27,567 bases of DNA from DASQGA01 sp035535315 (GTDB lineage: Bacteria > Actinomycetota > Thermoleophilia > Gaiellales > Gaiellaceae), in the NCBI GenBank assembly GCA_035535315.1, contig DATLQD010000030.1, positions 1-27,567 on the forward strand. The letters run 5' to 3'. Of the stretch, positions 8,550 to 16,252 are shown piece by piece. Below the pieces are notes generated by a model. That model did no database searches and was not told the origin of the DNA. It worked only from the letters and a program-made list of their open reading frames with translations. Positions within the stretch are counted from its first letter, which is position 1, and the number at the start of each line of letters is the position of its first letter. A program made the translations under genes and the position numbers.

Positions 8550-9049
8550 GCGACCCGAGCACGCCAGAGCCCACCGAGCTCTGGCGGATGCGTCGGACGC
8601 TGGAGAACGATGTGCCGAGACCGGCATGGCCCGAAGGGATTAGCGTCCGGAGCTTTCGTCCCGAGGACGCGCCAGCCGTCCACGCCCTGCTCGAGCACGC
8701 GTACCGCAGCGGAGGCGGCTCGGTCGACCAGTTCGAGACGTGGCTGCCGGCGATGACGTCGGATGCGGAGTTCGATCCGGAGCTCTGGTTCCTGGCCGAG
8801 GCCGACGGCGGCTCGCTCGCCGGTGCGGCCCTTTGCTGGACCAGTGCGTTTCTCAAGGATCTCGTGGTTCACGAGTCGTGGCGCGGGCGGGGGCTGGGAG
8901 CGGCGCTCGTCCATCACGTTCTGGGCGAGTTCCGGCGGCGCGATGCGGTGGCGGTCGACCTGAAGGTCGAGTCAGAAAACCCCTCCGGCGCGCAGCGACT
9001 CTACGAGCGGCTCGGCTTCGTCGTCGTGGAGCGATTGCGGCCCGGCTAG
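8546..9049 (+). CDS. GNAT-family N-acetyltransferase
   Basis: The product is a 167-residue soluble protein. Residues 32-160 show the GNAT fold, with the acetyl-CoA loop RGRGLGAAL near residue 112-120 and the typical late segment NPSGAQRLYERLGF (about 147-160). Such enzymes acetylate an amine of a small molecule or protein. The GTG start overlaps the TGA of the lyase gene (GTGA), so the gene is translationally coupled to the lyase and MetE-like genes. That suggests it acts on the same substrate or product, for example by detoxification or tagging. The substrate is unknown. Confidence 0.8.
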   Translation: MSDPSTPEPTELWRMRRTLENDVPRPAWPEGISVRSFRPEDAPAVHALLEHAYRSGGGSVDQFETWLPAMTSDAEFDPELWFLAEADGGSLAGAALCWTSAFLKDLVVHESWRGRGLGAALVHHVLGEFRRRDAVAVDLKVESENPSGAQRLYERLGFVVVERLRPG

Positions 9050-9085
9050 GGATCGCTCACGGCTCAGCCTCCCGGCGCCGGTCGT

Positions 9086-9097
9086 TATCGTAGTCCC
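9086..9097 (+). promoter_or_regulatory. Leaderless -10 element for the BHMT-like gene
   Basis: TATCGT at 9086-9091 lies 6 nt before the ATG at 9098, with no Shine-Dalgarno in the 48-nt gap after the GNAT gene. It implies that a separate transcript begins here. Confidence 0.45.
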
Positions 9098-10156
9098 ATG
9101 GCCGCAGATCGCCGTGCAGCTGGACTCGGTCTCCTCGAGCGACTCGAGCAGGGCCCGGTCATCTGCGCCGAGGGGTACCTCTTCGAGTTCGAACGGCGTG
9201 GCTATCTCCAGGCTGGGGCATTCGTGCCGGAGGTCGTCCTCGAGCATCCGGAGCTGGTCTCTCAGCTCCACCGCGAGTTCGTCCATGCCGGCTCGGACGT
9301 CGTCGAGGCGTTTACGTACTACGGCCACCGCGAGAAGTTACGGATCATCGGCAAGGAGGAGCTGCTCGAGCCCCTGAACCGGCAGGCGCTCATGCTCGCG
9401 AAGGAGGTCGCGGACGAAACGGGAACCCTCGTCGCCGGCGACATTTGCAACACCAACGTTTTCGAGCCGGATGACGACGACTCCATTCGCGCCGTGCGGA
9501 TGATGTTCGAAGAGCAGGTCGGGTGGGCCGCTGAGGCCGGCGTCGACTTCGTGATCGCCGAGACGATCTCGCATGTCGGAGAAGCCTTGCTTGCGCTCGA
9601 GACGATCAAGGCCGCTCGACTGCCGGCCGTCGTCACGATGGCGGTGCATCGTGACCCGATCACCCGTGACGGCTGGACGATTGCAGAAGCGTGCAAGCGC
9701 CTCGAGGACGCGGGCGCCGACGTCGTCGGCGTGAACTGCATCCGGGGCCCGAGGACCATGCTGTCGCTGCTCGGGCCGATCCGGGACGCCGTCGACGGGC
9801 ACATCGCGGCACTACCCGTCCCGTACCGGACACACGAGGAGGAGCCGACGTTCCAGGCTCTCCGGGATCCTGGCGCGCAGGACCTACCCGACGGCCGGCC
9901 GTTCCCGACGGCACTCGACCCGCTCGCGTGCAACCGCTACGAAATCGCCGAGTTCGGGCGGGCGGCCTTCGAGCTCGGGGTCCGCTACCTCGGCGTCTGC
10001 TGCGGGAACGCCCCGCACTACACCCGCAGTCTCGCCGAGGCGCTCGGCCGCACCCCGCCGGCCAGCCGGTACAGCCCGGACATGTCCAAGCATGCGTACT
10101 TCGGGAGCGACGAGCGACTGAAGGAGTCGAACCGGGAGTTCGCCCGCGAGCTCTGA
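9098..10156 (+). CDS. Betaine-homocysteine S-methyltransferase-like enzyme (zinc, BHMT family)
   Basis: At 352 residues the protein follows animal BHMT closely. The N-terminal stretch RRGYLQAGAFVPE, LHREFVHAGS and EAFTYYG matches family positions. The three zinc cysteines are C214 (GVNC) and C301/C302 (GVCCG). A C-terminal PDMSKHAYFG segment corresponds to the PSMSKPDGWG region that is typical of true BHMTs and lacking in shorter MmuM-type enzymes. The family moves a methyl from a betaine or sulfonium compound to homocysteine, giving methionine. The Asp of the human GDGG loop is Glu here (E25, CAEGY), so donor choice may differ. With the DadA-like gene just downstream, demethylation followed by oxidation of the secondary or tertiary amine is a sensible route. 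Confidence 0.88.
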   Translation: MAADRRAAGLGLLERLEQGPVICAEGYLFEFERRGYLQAGAFVPEVVLEHPELVSQLHREFVHAGSDVVEAFTYYGHREKLRIIGKEELLEPLNRQALMLAKEVADETGTLVAGDICNTNVFEPDDDDSIRAVRMMFEEQVGWAAEAGVDFVIAETISHVGEALLALETIKAARLPAVVTMAVHRDPITRDGWTIAEACKRLEDAGADVVGVNCIRGPRTMLSLLGPIRDAVDGHIAALPVPYRTHEEEPTFQALRDPGAQDLPDGRPFPTALDPLACNRYEIAEFGRAAFELGVRYLGVCCGNAPHYTRSLAEALGRTPPASRYSPDMSKHAYFGSDERLKESNREFAREL

Positions 10157-10182
10157 CGCGCGTAAGTCGAGCACGATGCCGT

Positions 10183-10200
10183 GCCCGGCAGCGGCCGGGC
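10183..10200 (+). other. Hairpin between the BHMT-like and DadA-like genes
   Basis: GCCCGGC (10183-10189) and GCCGGGC (10194-10200) form a perfect 7-bp stem with the loop AGCG. No T-run follows, so it is at best a weak or Rho-assisted terminator for the BHMT-like transcript. It lies just upstream of the next gene's -10 element. Confidence 0.4.
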
Positions 10201-10209
10201 GGAGCGGGA

Positions 10210-10221
10210 TACGGTGGGACT
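10210..10221 (+). promoter_or_regulatory. Leaderless -10 element for the FAD oxidoreductase gene
   Basis: TACGGT at 10210-10215 is followed by 6 nt and the GTG at 10222, the same spacing as at the other leaderless candidates. No Shine-Dalgarno is present. Confidence 0.45.
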
Positions 10222-11469
10222 GTGAAGGTCGTCGTGATCGGCTCGGGCATAGTCGGGCTCTGCTGCGCGTACGAGCTCAGCCGGGGCGGGGCCGATGTCT
10301 GTGTGCTCGAGCGCGGACGCCTGGGTCAAGGCGCCTCGCGTGGCAACACGGGCTGGGTCTGCCCGAGCTTCACCTACCCACTCCCGGCGCCCGGGATCAT
10401 CGGCGAGGGGCTGCGAGGAATGCTCCGAGGTGGGGGGCCACTGGTCATTCACCCGAGCCTGGACCCGACGTTCCTGCGTTGGCTCCTCGGGTTCCGCCGG
10501 AGCGCGACACGCGAGCGGTGGGAGCACGGAGTGCGGGCACTTCTCGCCCTCAATGCTTGCACGCTAGAGCTCTTCGACATCTATGCGGACGACGGCGTCC
10601 GGTTCGAGATGCATCGCTCGGGGCTCCTGCTCGTCGCGACGACCTCAGCCGGGCTCACCTCGTATACCGACCTCTTTCGCCGGCTCCGGTCGATCGGCTT
10701 CACGGGCGAGATCGTCGAGCTCGGGCCGGAGGAGGCGCGCGCACTTGAGCCAGAGCTGGCCGCCGAAGGGCTTGTGGGCGGCGTGCGCGCGGTCATCGAC
10801 CGGTACGTACGGCCTGAAAGCCTCACCCACGGGCTCTCCAGGTATCTGGCAGAGCACGGCGTCGACATGCGGGAGGAGATCGAGGTCCTCGACCTCGCGG
10901 CCGCCAATGGGGGCATCCGAATCACGACGGCCGCTGAGCCGGTGAAAGCCGACCGTGTCGTCGTCGCTGCCGGAGCCACTTCGAGCCCGCTTTTAGCGCG
11001 ACTCGGCGTCCGCATGCCGCTTGTCGGTGCGCGGGGCTACAGCGTAACGTTGGCAGGCGGTGACACCCGCCCGAACCATGCCCTCTACCTCGCCGAGGCG
11101 AAGGTCGGCATCAGTTCCTACGACGATTCGGTCCGGATCGCCGGCGTCTTCGAGCTCGGCTCCTCGAGCGACCGGGTCGACGGGCGACGGCTTGCGGCGA
11201 TGCTCTCGACGGTCGACCCATACTTCGAAGACTGGCGTCCAGGCTCGGAGCCGGCGCTGCTCGAGTGGGCAGGTCTCCGGCCGATGACAGCCGACGGGCT
11301 ACCACTCATCGGTCGCGCACCGGCGCTCGACAACGCCTATGTCGCAACCGGTCACGGCATGCTCGGCGTCACGCTCGCCCCCGCGTCGGCCGCGGCGCTC
11401 GCACCCCTCGTCCTGGAAGGGCGCAGTGCGCCGGAGCTCCTACCCTTCGACCCCGCGCGCGCGGCCTGA
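10222..11469 (+). CDS. FAD-dependent oxidoreductase, DAO/DadA-like (D-amino acid or N-methylamine dehydrogenase)
   Basis: The 415-residue flavoprotein begins with the dinucleotide motif GSGIVG (7-12). A GNTGWVCPS segment, typical of DadA-like enzymes, sits near residue 41-49. The C-terminal flavin-contact block reads GLRPMTADGLPLIG followed by ATGHGMLGVTLAP. The DAO fold oxidises amine carbons of D-amino acids, glycine, sarcosine or dimethylglycine. Next to a BHMT-like gene, a dimethylglycine- or sarcosine-type substrate is as reasonable as a D-amino acid. The frame is open far upstream, but homology begins exactly at the GTG at 10222. Electrons may go to the respiratory chain or to oxygen; the sequence does not decide. 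Confidence 0.85.
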   Translation: MKVVVIGSGIVGLCCAYELSRGGADVCVLERGRLGQGASRGNTGWVCPSFTYPLPAPGIIGEGLRGMLRGGGPLVIHPSLDPTFLRWLLGFRRSATRERWEHGVRALLALNACTLELFDIYADDGVRFEMHRSGLLLVATTSAGLTSYTDLFRRLRSIGFTGEIVELGPEEARALEPELAAEGLVGGVRAVIDRYVRPESLTHGLSRYLAEHGVDMREEIEVLDLAAANGGIRITTAAEPVKADRVVVAAGATSSPLLARLGVRMPLVGARGYSVTLAGGDTRPNHALYLAEAKVGISSYDDSVRIAGVFELGSSSDRVDGRRLAAMLSTVDPYFEDWRPGSEPALLEWAGLRPMTADGLPLIGRAPALDNAYVATGHGMLGVTLAPASAAALAPLVLEGRSAPELLPFDPARAA

Positions 11470-11470
11470 C

Positions 11471-11502
11471 ATGGTCAAGTCGGTGGCGCGGCCATCTCCT
11501 GG
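11471..11502 (+). repeat. Possible degenerate third copy of the junction repeat
   Basis: Just after the DadA-like stop codon the sequence has ATGGTC (11471-11476), a TCGG, then GGCGCGGCCATCTCCTGG ending near 11502. These match both ends of the 22765-22833 repeat (ATGGTC, TCGG, and GGCGCCAGACCATCTCCTAG), with the middle missing. The ends can pair (ATGGTC with GGCCAT, one G-U). Position right after a stop codon is shared with the other copies. Confidence 0.35.
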
Positions 11503-11518
11503 CGTCGGCGGCTAAACC

Positions 11519-12466
11519 GTGGACGGGATACCCGTGCTCATCGATTGCGACCCCGGTCAGGACGACGCGATCGCGCTCCTGCTCGCGCTCGCGAGCCCGG
11601 AGCTCGAGCTTCTCGGCGTCACGACGGTGGCCGGGAACCAGACGCTGGACAAGACGACGCTCAACGCGCTCAAGGTGCTCGAGCTTGCCGGACGAAGCGA
11701 CGTGCCGGTGGCCGCGGGGGCGGATCGCCCCCTCGTCGCCAAGCTCGTGACCGCCGGCGACGCGCACGGTGAGACCGGCCTTGACGGACCGGCACTGCCG
11801 ATGCCCAGCAGCCAACCGCTCGAGCAGCACGCAGTCGACTTCGTCGCCGAGCGGGTGCTGGCGTCGGAACGTCCGGTGACGCTCGTGCCGCTCGGTCCGC
11901 TCACCAACGTCGCCCTCTTTCTCGCCCAGCGGCCGGAAGCGGCGGCGAAGCTTGATCGGATCGTGCTCATGGGCGGCGCGATCGCTGAGGGGAACATGAC
12001 GCCTTCGGCCGAGTTCAACATCTGGGTCGACCCCGAGGCGGCTGCCCGCGTCTTCGAGAGCGGCCACGACATCACCATGGTCGGCCTCGACGTCACCGAC
12101 CGGGCAGTGCTGACCGCCGAGCATGCCGACGGCCTTCGGAGCGCCGGCGGGGTCGGTACCGCCGTCGCCGAGATGCTCGACTTCTACGGGAGCTTCTATC
12201 GCGAGGTGTACGACCACGGCGGCTGTCCCGTCCACGACGCTGTCGCCGTCGCCCACGTGATTCGCCCGGGGCTCGTGGAGACAGTCGCACGCCACGTCGC
12301 CGTCGAGCTCGGGTCAGGGCTGTGCCGGGGCCGCACCGTCGTCGACATGCGGCGCCGCCTCGCCGCCCCGGAGCCGACCGCCCGCGTCGCGGTCGACATC
12401 GACGTGGGCGGATTCCGAGAGCTTCTACTCGGCCGGCTGCGCTCCCTCGCCGGCGCTGCGGCGTGA
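11519..12466 (+). CDS. Inosine-uridine-preferring nucleoside hydrolase family (N-ribohydrolase)
   Basis: The 315-residue protein carries the calcium-binding signature DCDPGQDDA (D9, D11, D15, D16), the active-site block SAEFNIWVDPEAA (about 162-174), and a late VHDAVAVAH segment holding the conserved His-Asp pair. The family hydrolyses the N-glycosidic bond of ribonucleosides, giving base and ribose in the cytoplasm. The GTG at 11519 is chosen because the signature then lies at the usual residue 9-16; no clear Shine-Dalgarno is seen. The gene ends before the ABC promoter. A nucleoside or other ribosylated compound may be among the substrates of this neighbourhood. Confidence 0.88.
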   Translation: MDGIPVLIDCDPGQDDAIALLLALASPELELLGVTTVAGNQTLDKTTLNALKVLELAGRSDVPVAAGADRPLVAKLVTAGDAHGETGLDGPALPMPSSQPLEQHAVDFVAERVLASERPVTLVPLGPLTNVALFLAQRPEAAAKLDRIVLMGGAIAEGNMTPSAEFNIWVDPEAAARVFESGHDITMVGLDVTDRAVLTAEHADGLRSAGGVGTAVAEMLDFYGSFYREVYDHGGCPVHDAVAVAHVIRPGLVETVARHVAVELGSGLCRGRTVVDMRRRLAAPEPTARVAVDIDVGGFRELLLGRLRSLAGAAA

Positions 12467-12567
12467 GATAGACCGCTCCCTGCGCAAGCGCCTCGTCCAC
12501 CAGACAACTTCCAGACCTTGAACGCGTCTGACTCGCTGGAGCGGCGTGTTGGGAGCGGCGTGCGTCG

Positions 12568-12596
12568 TTGACCCTGTCAGCGGTATCAGCTATACC
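12568..12596 (+). promoter_or_regulatory. Sigma-70-type promoter of the ABC importer operon
   Basis: TTGACC (12568-12573) and TATACC (12591-12596) are separated by exactly 17 bp. Transcription would start near 12603, giving a leader of about 40 nt that contains a GGAGAGG Shine-Dalgarno (12633-12639) before the ATG at 12644. This is the best complete promoter in the window and contrasts with the leaderless starts elsewhere. Confidence 0.6.
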
Positions 12597-12643
12597 AACC
12601 CCTCCAACGGGGAGCCGCCGAGCTTCTGGGAAGGAGAGGCGAC

Positions 12644-14347
12644 ATGGATGAGACGCAGCGCCGAGTCGACGAGGTTCGACGGGAACGCAGCGAGGTCGAG
12701 AACCACCTGATCGACGAGTACGGGGCCGGGAAGATCAGCAGACGGGAGTTCGTCCGCCGCGGCACGGTCGTCGGTATGTCGATTCCCCTCCTTGGGTTCC
12801 TTGCGGCCGCCTGCGGTGGCAGCGACGGCGAAACCGGAGGCACGACCACCGGGGCCGAACCAACCGGCGACCTCAAGAAGGGCGGCACGGTCCGGGTCGC
12901 GCTGATCCAGCCCACGACCGCGCCCAACCCGCTCCTCGTGCAGGACGAGGGCGGAGCCGGCATCCTCGGCGCCACAGGCGAGTTCCTCTCTTTCTCCGAC
13001 GACAAGCTCGAACTGCAGCCGCGCATTGCAGAGAGCTGGGAGCCGAACGAGGACGGGTCGGTCTGGACGTTCAAGATCCGGCAAGGCGTCAAGTTCCACG
13101 ACGGCACACCCTTGACGGCGAACGACGTCGTCACCACATTCGATAAGCTCATCAACCCCGACGGAGGCTCGGCAAACGCCCAGTCGGCCCTCGGAGGCGT
13201 CCTGTCGCCGGGAAACATCGAGGCACCGGACGACGCGAGCGTCGTCTTCAACCTCGACGCCCCGAACGGCAACTTCCCCACGCTCGTCAGCTCCGCGAAC
13301 TACAACGCCATCATCATCCCGGCGGACCTGGATCCGGGCGACTGGGGGAAGACGTTCCAGGGCACCGGCCCGTTCAAGCTCGAGAAGTTCACGCCGAAGG
13401 TCGGGCTGACGGTCGTCCGCAACGACGACTACTGGGGCCCGAAGCCGAACGTCGACAAGCTCGACATCAAGTTCTACGACGAGGAAGCGCCGATGATCCT
13501 CGCCCTCCAGGGCGACGAGGTCGACTTCGTCGAGCACTTCTCCGTCTCCGGCGGCAAGGCGCTCCTGGGCGACGACAACGTCCAGGTCATCGCCGTCAAG
13601 GCGGCCACGCACCGAGAGCTCCACATGCGAACCGACAAGGAGCCGTTCACGGACAAGCGCGTCCGCCAGGCGATCGCGCTCTCGATCGATCGCCAGGCGC
13701 TCGTCGACGGCCTCTGGGAGGGTCAGGCGGACATCGGGAACGACAGCCCCTTCGGGCCGCTCTACCCGTCGACCGACACGTCGGTGCCGCAGCGTGAGCA
13801 GGACATCGACCAGGCGAAGCAGCTGCTCGCGGACGCGGGTAAGGGCGACGGCTTCACCGTACAACTCGACACCTGGAACGGCTTCGAAATCCCCGACCTG
13901 GCGCAGCTCGTGAAGAACTACGCCGAGCAGATCGGGGTCACGATCAACCTCAAGATCACGGACGGGGCCACGTACTACGGCGACGGCGTGTTCGGGAAGT
14001 CGACCTGGCTCGACTCGGTGATGGGCATCACCGACTACGGCCATCGACCGGTCCCGAACGTCTATCTGACCGCTCCGCTCTCGGGCGATCCGAAGATCGG
14101 TGTTTGGAACTCGGCGCACTTCAAGAACGACACGTATGACGGGCTTGTGCGGGACTACGTGGCCGCGCTCGATCTCGATTCCCAGCGGGGTGTCGCGAAG
14201 CAGATCGAGGAGCTCCTGCTCGACGAGACGCCGATCATCTTCCCGTACTTCTACTACTTCCTGGCTGCGGCCAAGCCGAGCCTGAAGGGAGCGGTGTCTG
14301 CTGCGACCGGACAGTTCGACCTCTCGAAGGCCGGTTTCACGGCCTGA
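12644..14347 (+). CDS. ABC transporter substrate-binding lipoprotein, family 5 (dipeptide/oligopeptide type)
   Basis: This 567-residue extracytoplasmic receptor belongs to the DppA/OppA family. A 30-residue charged N-terminal extension precedes a twin-arginine signal (SRREFVRRG, R33-R34), a hydrophobic segment and a lipobox LAAAC (Cys57), so it is probably a Tat-exported lipoprotein. A Gly/Thr-rich linker follows. The family-5 core starts near residue 80 (KGGTVRVAL) and includes the typical WTFKIRQGVKFHDGTPLTA (about 145-163) and RQAIALSIDR (about 342-351). Members bind di- or oligopeptides, opines, nickel or sugars, so the ligand is open. It is the first gene of the importer operon, and a strong hairpin follows it. 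Confidence 0.92.
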   Translation: MDETQRRVDEVRRERSEVENHLIDEYGAGKISRREFVRRGTVVGMSIPLLGFLAAACGGSDGETGGTTTGAEPTGDLKKGGTVRVALIQPTTAPNPLLVQDEGGAGILGATGEFLSFSDDKLELQPRIAESWEPNEDGSVWTFKIRQGVKFHDGTPLTANDVVTTFDKLINPDGGSANAQSALGGVLSPGNIEAPDDASVVFNLDAPNGNFPTLVSSANYNAIIIPADLDPGDWGKTFQGTGPFKLEKFTPKVGLTVVRNDDYWGPKPNVDKLDIKFYDEEAPMILALQGDEVDFVEHFSVSGGKALLGDDNVQVIAVKAATHRELHMRTDKEPFTDKRVRQAIALSIDRQALVDGLWEGQADIGNDSPFGPLYPSTDTSVPQREQDIDQAKQLLADAGKGDGFTVQLDTWNGFEIPDLAQLVKNYAEQIGVTINLKITDGATYYGDGVFGKSTWLDSVMGITDYGHRPVPNVYLTAPLSGDPKIGVWNSAHFKNDTYDGLVRDYVAALDLDSQRGVAKQIEELLLDETPIIFPYFYYFLAAAKPSLKGAVSAATGQFDLSKAGFTA

Positions 14348-14363
14348 GAGGAACACCAAACGC

Positions 14364-14391
14364 GCTGGCGGAGCCGACCGGCTCTGCCAGC
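14364..14391 (+). other. Stable intercistronic hairpin after the binding-protein gene
   Basis: GCTGGCGGAGCC (14364-14375) and GGCTCTGCCAGC (14380-14391) form a 12-bp stem with one G-U pair and the loop GACC. No T-run follows, so read-through is expected. It probably protects the upstream mRNA 3' end or attenuates, giving more binding protein than permease, as known in other ABC operons. Confidence 0.55.
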
Positions 14392-14411
14392 CCTAAGGCG
14401 TAGGAGCAGCG

Positions 14412-15365
14412 ATGGGACGGTTCCTCCTCAAGCGGCTCGGCCTCGCGACCATCACGCTCTTCCTCCTCAGCGTGATCGTCTTCTTCGGGGCACAGGTCCT
14501 CCCGGGGAACGTCGCGCGGAGGATCCTTGGCCCCTTCGCGGATCAGGCAGCCGTCGACGCGCTCAACAAGAACCTCGGCACCGACCGTCCGCTCCTGACG
14601 CAGTACTGGGACTGGATCTCGAGCTTCTTCCGGGGCGACTTCGGCGATTCCTTCTCGTACGGCGTTCCCGTGAGCGACCTGATCGGAGACGCCCTCCTCC
14701 ACTCGCTCAAGCTGGCGGCGTTCGCGTTTGTAATGGTCGTTCCGCTCGCCATCCTCGGAGGCGTGATCGCCGCGCTGAAGCGCGACCGGCTGATCGATCG
14801 CGTGATCACGATCGGGGGACTCTCGCTCGCCGTCGTGCCCGAGTTCGTCAGCGGGATCATCCTGATCCTCGTCTTCGGGCTCTGGCTCGACCTGCTGCCG
14901 GTCAGCGCCAACGCGCCCGAGGGGAGCAGCTTCTTCACGCAGCTCAAGTACCTCCTCCTTCCCGCCCTGACGCTCGTCATCCTCCTCTTCGGGTACATCG
15001 CGCGCATCACGCGGGCCGGCACGATCGAGTCGCTCGATGCCGACTACACGCGAACTGCGTACCTCAAAGGGTTACCGCGTCAGGTCGTGCTCCGCCGCCA
15101 CGTCCTACGTAACTCGCTCCTCCCGACCATCGCAGTCGTCGCGACCCAAACCGGTTTCCTGGTCGGCGGCCTTGTCGTCATCGAGACGCTTTTCAACTAC
15201 CCGGGGATGGGTAAGCTGATCTTCACGGCCGCCTCACAGAAGGACTTTCCGCTCCTGGAGAGCGCCGTCCTGATCAGCGGCATCGGCTTCCTTTGTGCCA
15301 CGCTCGTCGCCGATCTCTCCTACTCACTCCTGAACCCGCGCATTCGCTACGCGCGCGCCGAATGA
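14412..15365 (+). CDS. ABC transporter permease, DppB/OppB-like
   Basis: The 317-residue inner-membrane protein shows the family opening (first helix at about 10-30, then LPGNVARRILGPFAD). Several further helices follow (about 95-120, 133-165, 180-202, 233-260, 280-305). The EAA-type loop for the ATPase lies at about 213-240 (DYTRTAYLKGLPR, VLRRHVLRNSLLP). The ATG at 14412 is preceded by an AGGAG at about 14402. Its TGA overlaps the ATG of the next permease (ATGA). It forms the heterodimeric channel with that protein. Confidence 0.92.
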   Translation: MGRFLLKRLGLATITLFLLSVIVFFGAQVLPGNVARRILGPFADQAAVDALNKNLGTDRPLLTQYWDWISSFFRGDFGDSFSYGVPVSDLIGDALLHSLKLAAFAFVMVVPLAILGGVIAALKRDRLIDRVITIGGLSLAVVPEFVSGIILILVFGLWLDLLPVSANAPEGSSFFTQLKYLLLPALTLVILLFGYIARITRAGTIESLDADYTRTAYLKGLPRQVVLRRHVLRNSLLPTIAVVATQTGFLVGGLVVIETLFNYPGMGKLIFTAASQKDFPLLESAVLISGIGFLCATLVADLSYSLLNPRIRYARAE

Positions 15366-16252
15366 CGACGATCGAAGACCCAGCCGCTCCGATCGCGATT
15401 CCGATACGCCCGGACGAGGCGAGCGTAGCTCGGCGGGAGCGCCTCCGTCTCCTGCTGCGCTCGCCGACTTTCATCATCGGCTGTGTTCTCTTGGGGGTCT
15501 GGGTTGTCTGCGCCATCTTCGGGACGCTGATCGCGCCGCAGAACCCGCAGGCCGACGACATCCTGAACAAGCTGGTGGCGCCTTCGGGAGATCATCTTTT
15601 CGGCTCCGATCGGCTCGGCCGCGACGTCCTCTCCCGCGTGATGGTCGGCGCGCGCGAGATCCTGATCATGGCCCCGATCGCAACGATTCTCGGCACCGTC
15701 CTTGGAACGGCAATCGGGCTCGTGACCGGCTACTACCGGGGGCTCGTGGACGAGGCGATCATGCGGCTCGTCGATGCGGTGCTCGCGATCCCACTTATCA
15801 TCACCGCGCTGCTTGCGATCGTTGCGCTAGGACCGTCGCGGATCACGATCATCCTCGTGATCGGATTCGTGTTCGCACCGATCATCGCCAAGACGGTCCG
15901 GGCGGCAGTTCTCAGCGAGCGCGAGCTCGACTACGTCCAGGCAGCGCGACTGCGGAACGAGCGATCTCCGTACATCATGTTCGCAGAGATTCTCCCGAAC
16001 GTGATGGGACCGATCATCGTCGAGTTCACGGTGCGCCTCGGCTATGCGATCTTCACCATCGCAACGCTCTCCTTCCTCGGCTTCGGCGCCGACCCGTCGA
16101 TTCCCGACTGGGGCAAGGACATCGCCGAGCACTACCAGTTCATCAGCGCCGACGTCTGGTGGCCGGTGCTCTTTCCTTCGATCGCAATCGCGACGCTCAT
16201 CATCGGCATCAACCTGATCGCCGACGCGATCGCCCAGACCTTCGAGCGATGA
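15362..16252 (+). CDS. ABC transporter permease, DppC/OppC-like
   Basis: The 296-residue protein has a short cytoplasmic N-terminus, a first helix at about 37-58, and the family segment GSDRLGRDVLSRVMVGAR (about 80-97). It then has four to five helices and the EAA loop at about 200-226 (LDYVQAARLRNERSP, ILPNVMGPIIV). A late LSFLGFGADPSIPDWG is typical of OppC-type proteins. ATGA overlaps on both sides link it to the DppB-like gene and the fused ATPase gene, so the three proteins are translationally coupled. The frame is open further upstream, but the ATG at 15362 matches homology and coupling. Confidence 0.92.
   Translation: MTTIEDPAAPIAIPIRPDEASVARRERLRLLLRSPTFIIGCVLLGVWVVCAIFGTLIAPQNPQADDILNKLVAPSGDHLFGSDRLGRDVLSRVMVGAREILIMAPIATILGTVLGTAIGLVTGYYRGLVDEAIMRLVDAVLAIPLIITALLAIVALGPSRITIILVIGFVFAPIIAKTVRAAVLSERELDYVQAARLRNERSPYIMFAEILPNVMGPIIVEFTVRLGYAIFTIATLSFLGFGADPSIPDWGKDIAEHYQFISADVWWPVLFPSIAIATLIIGINLIADAIAQTFER

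Noticed and set aside
10183..10200. Rho-independent terminator
   Set aside because: The stem is good but no T-run follows, so it is listed only as a hairpin.
12590..14359. Very long open frame antisense to the binding-protein gene
   Set aside because: It is opposite a gene with a clear signal peptide and family-5 motifs; its translation is rich in Arg, Val, Asp and Glu with no recognisable domain. It is a GC-rich codon shadow.
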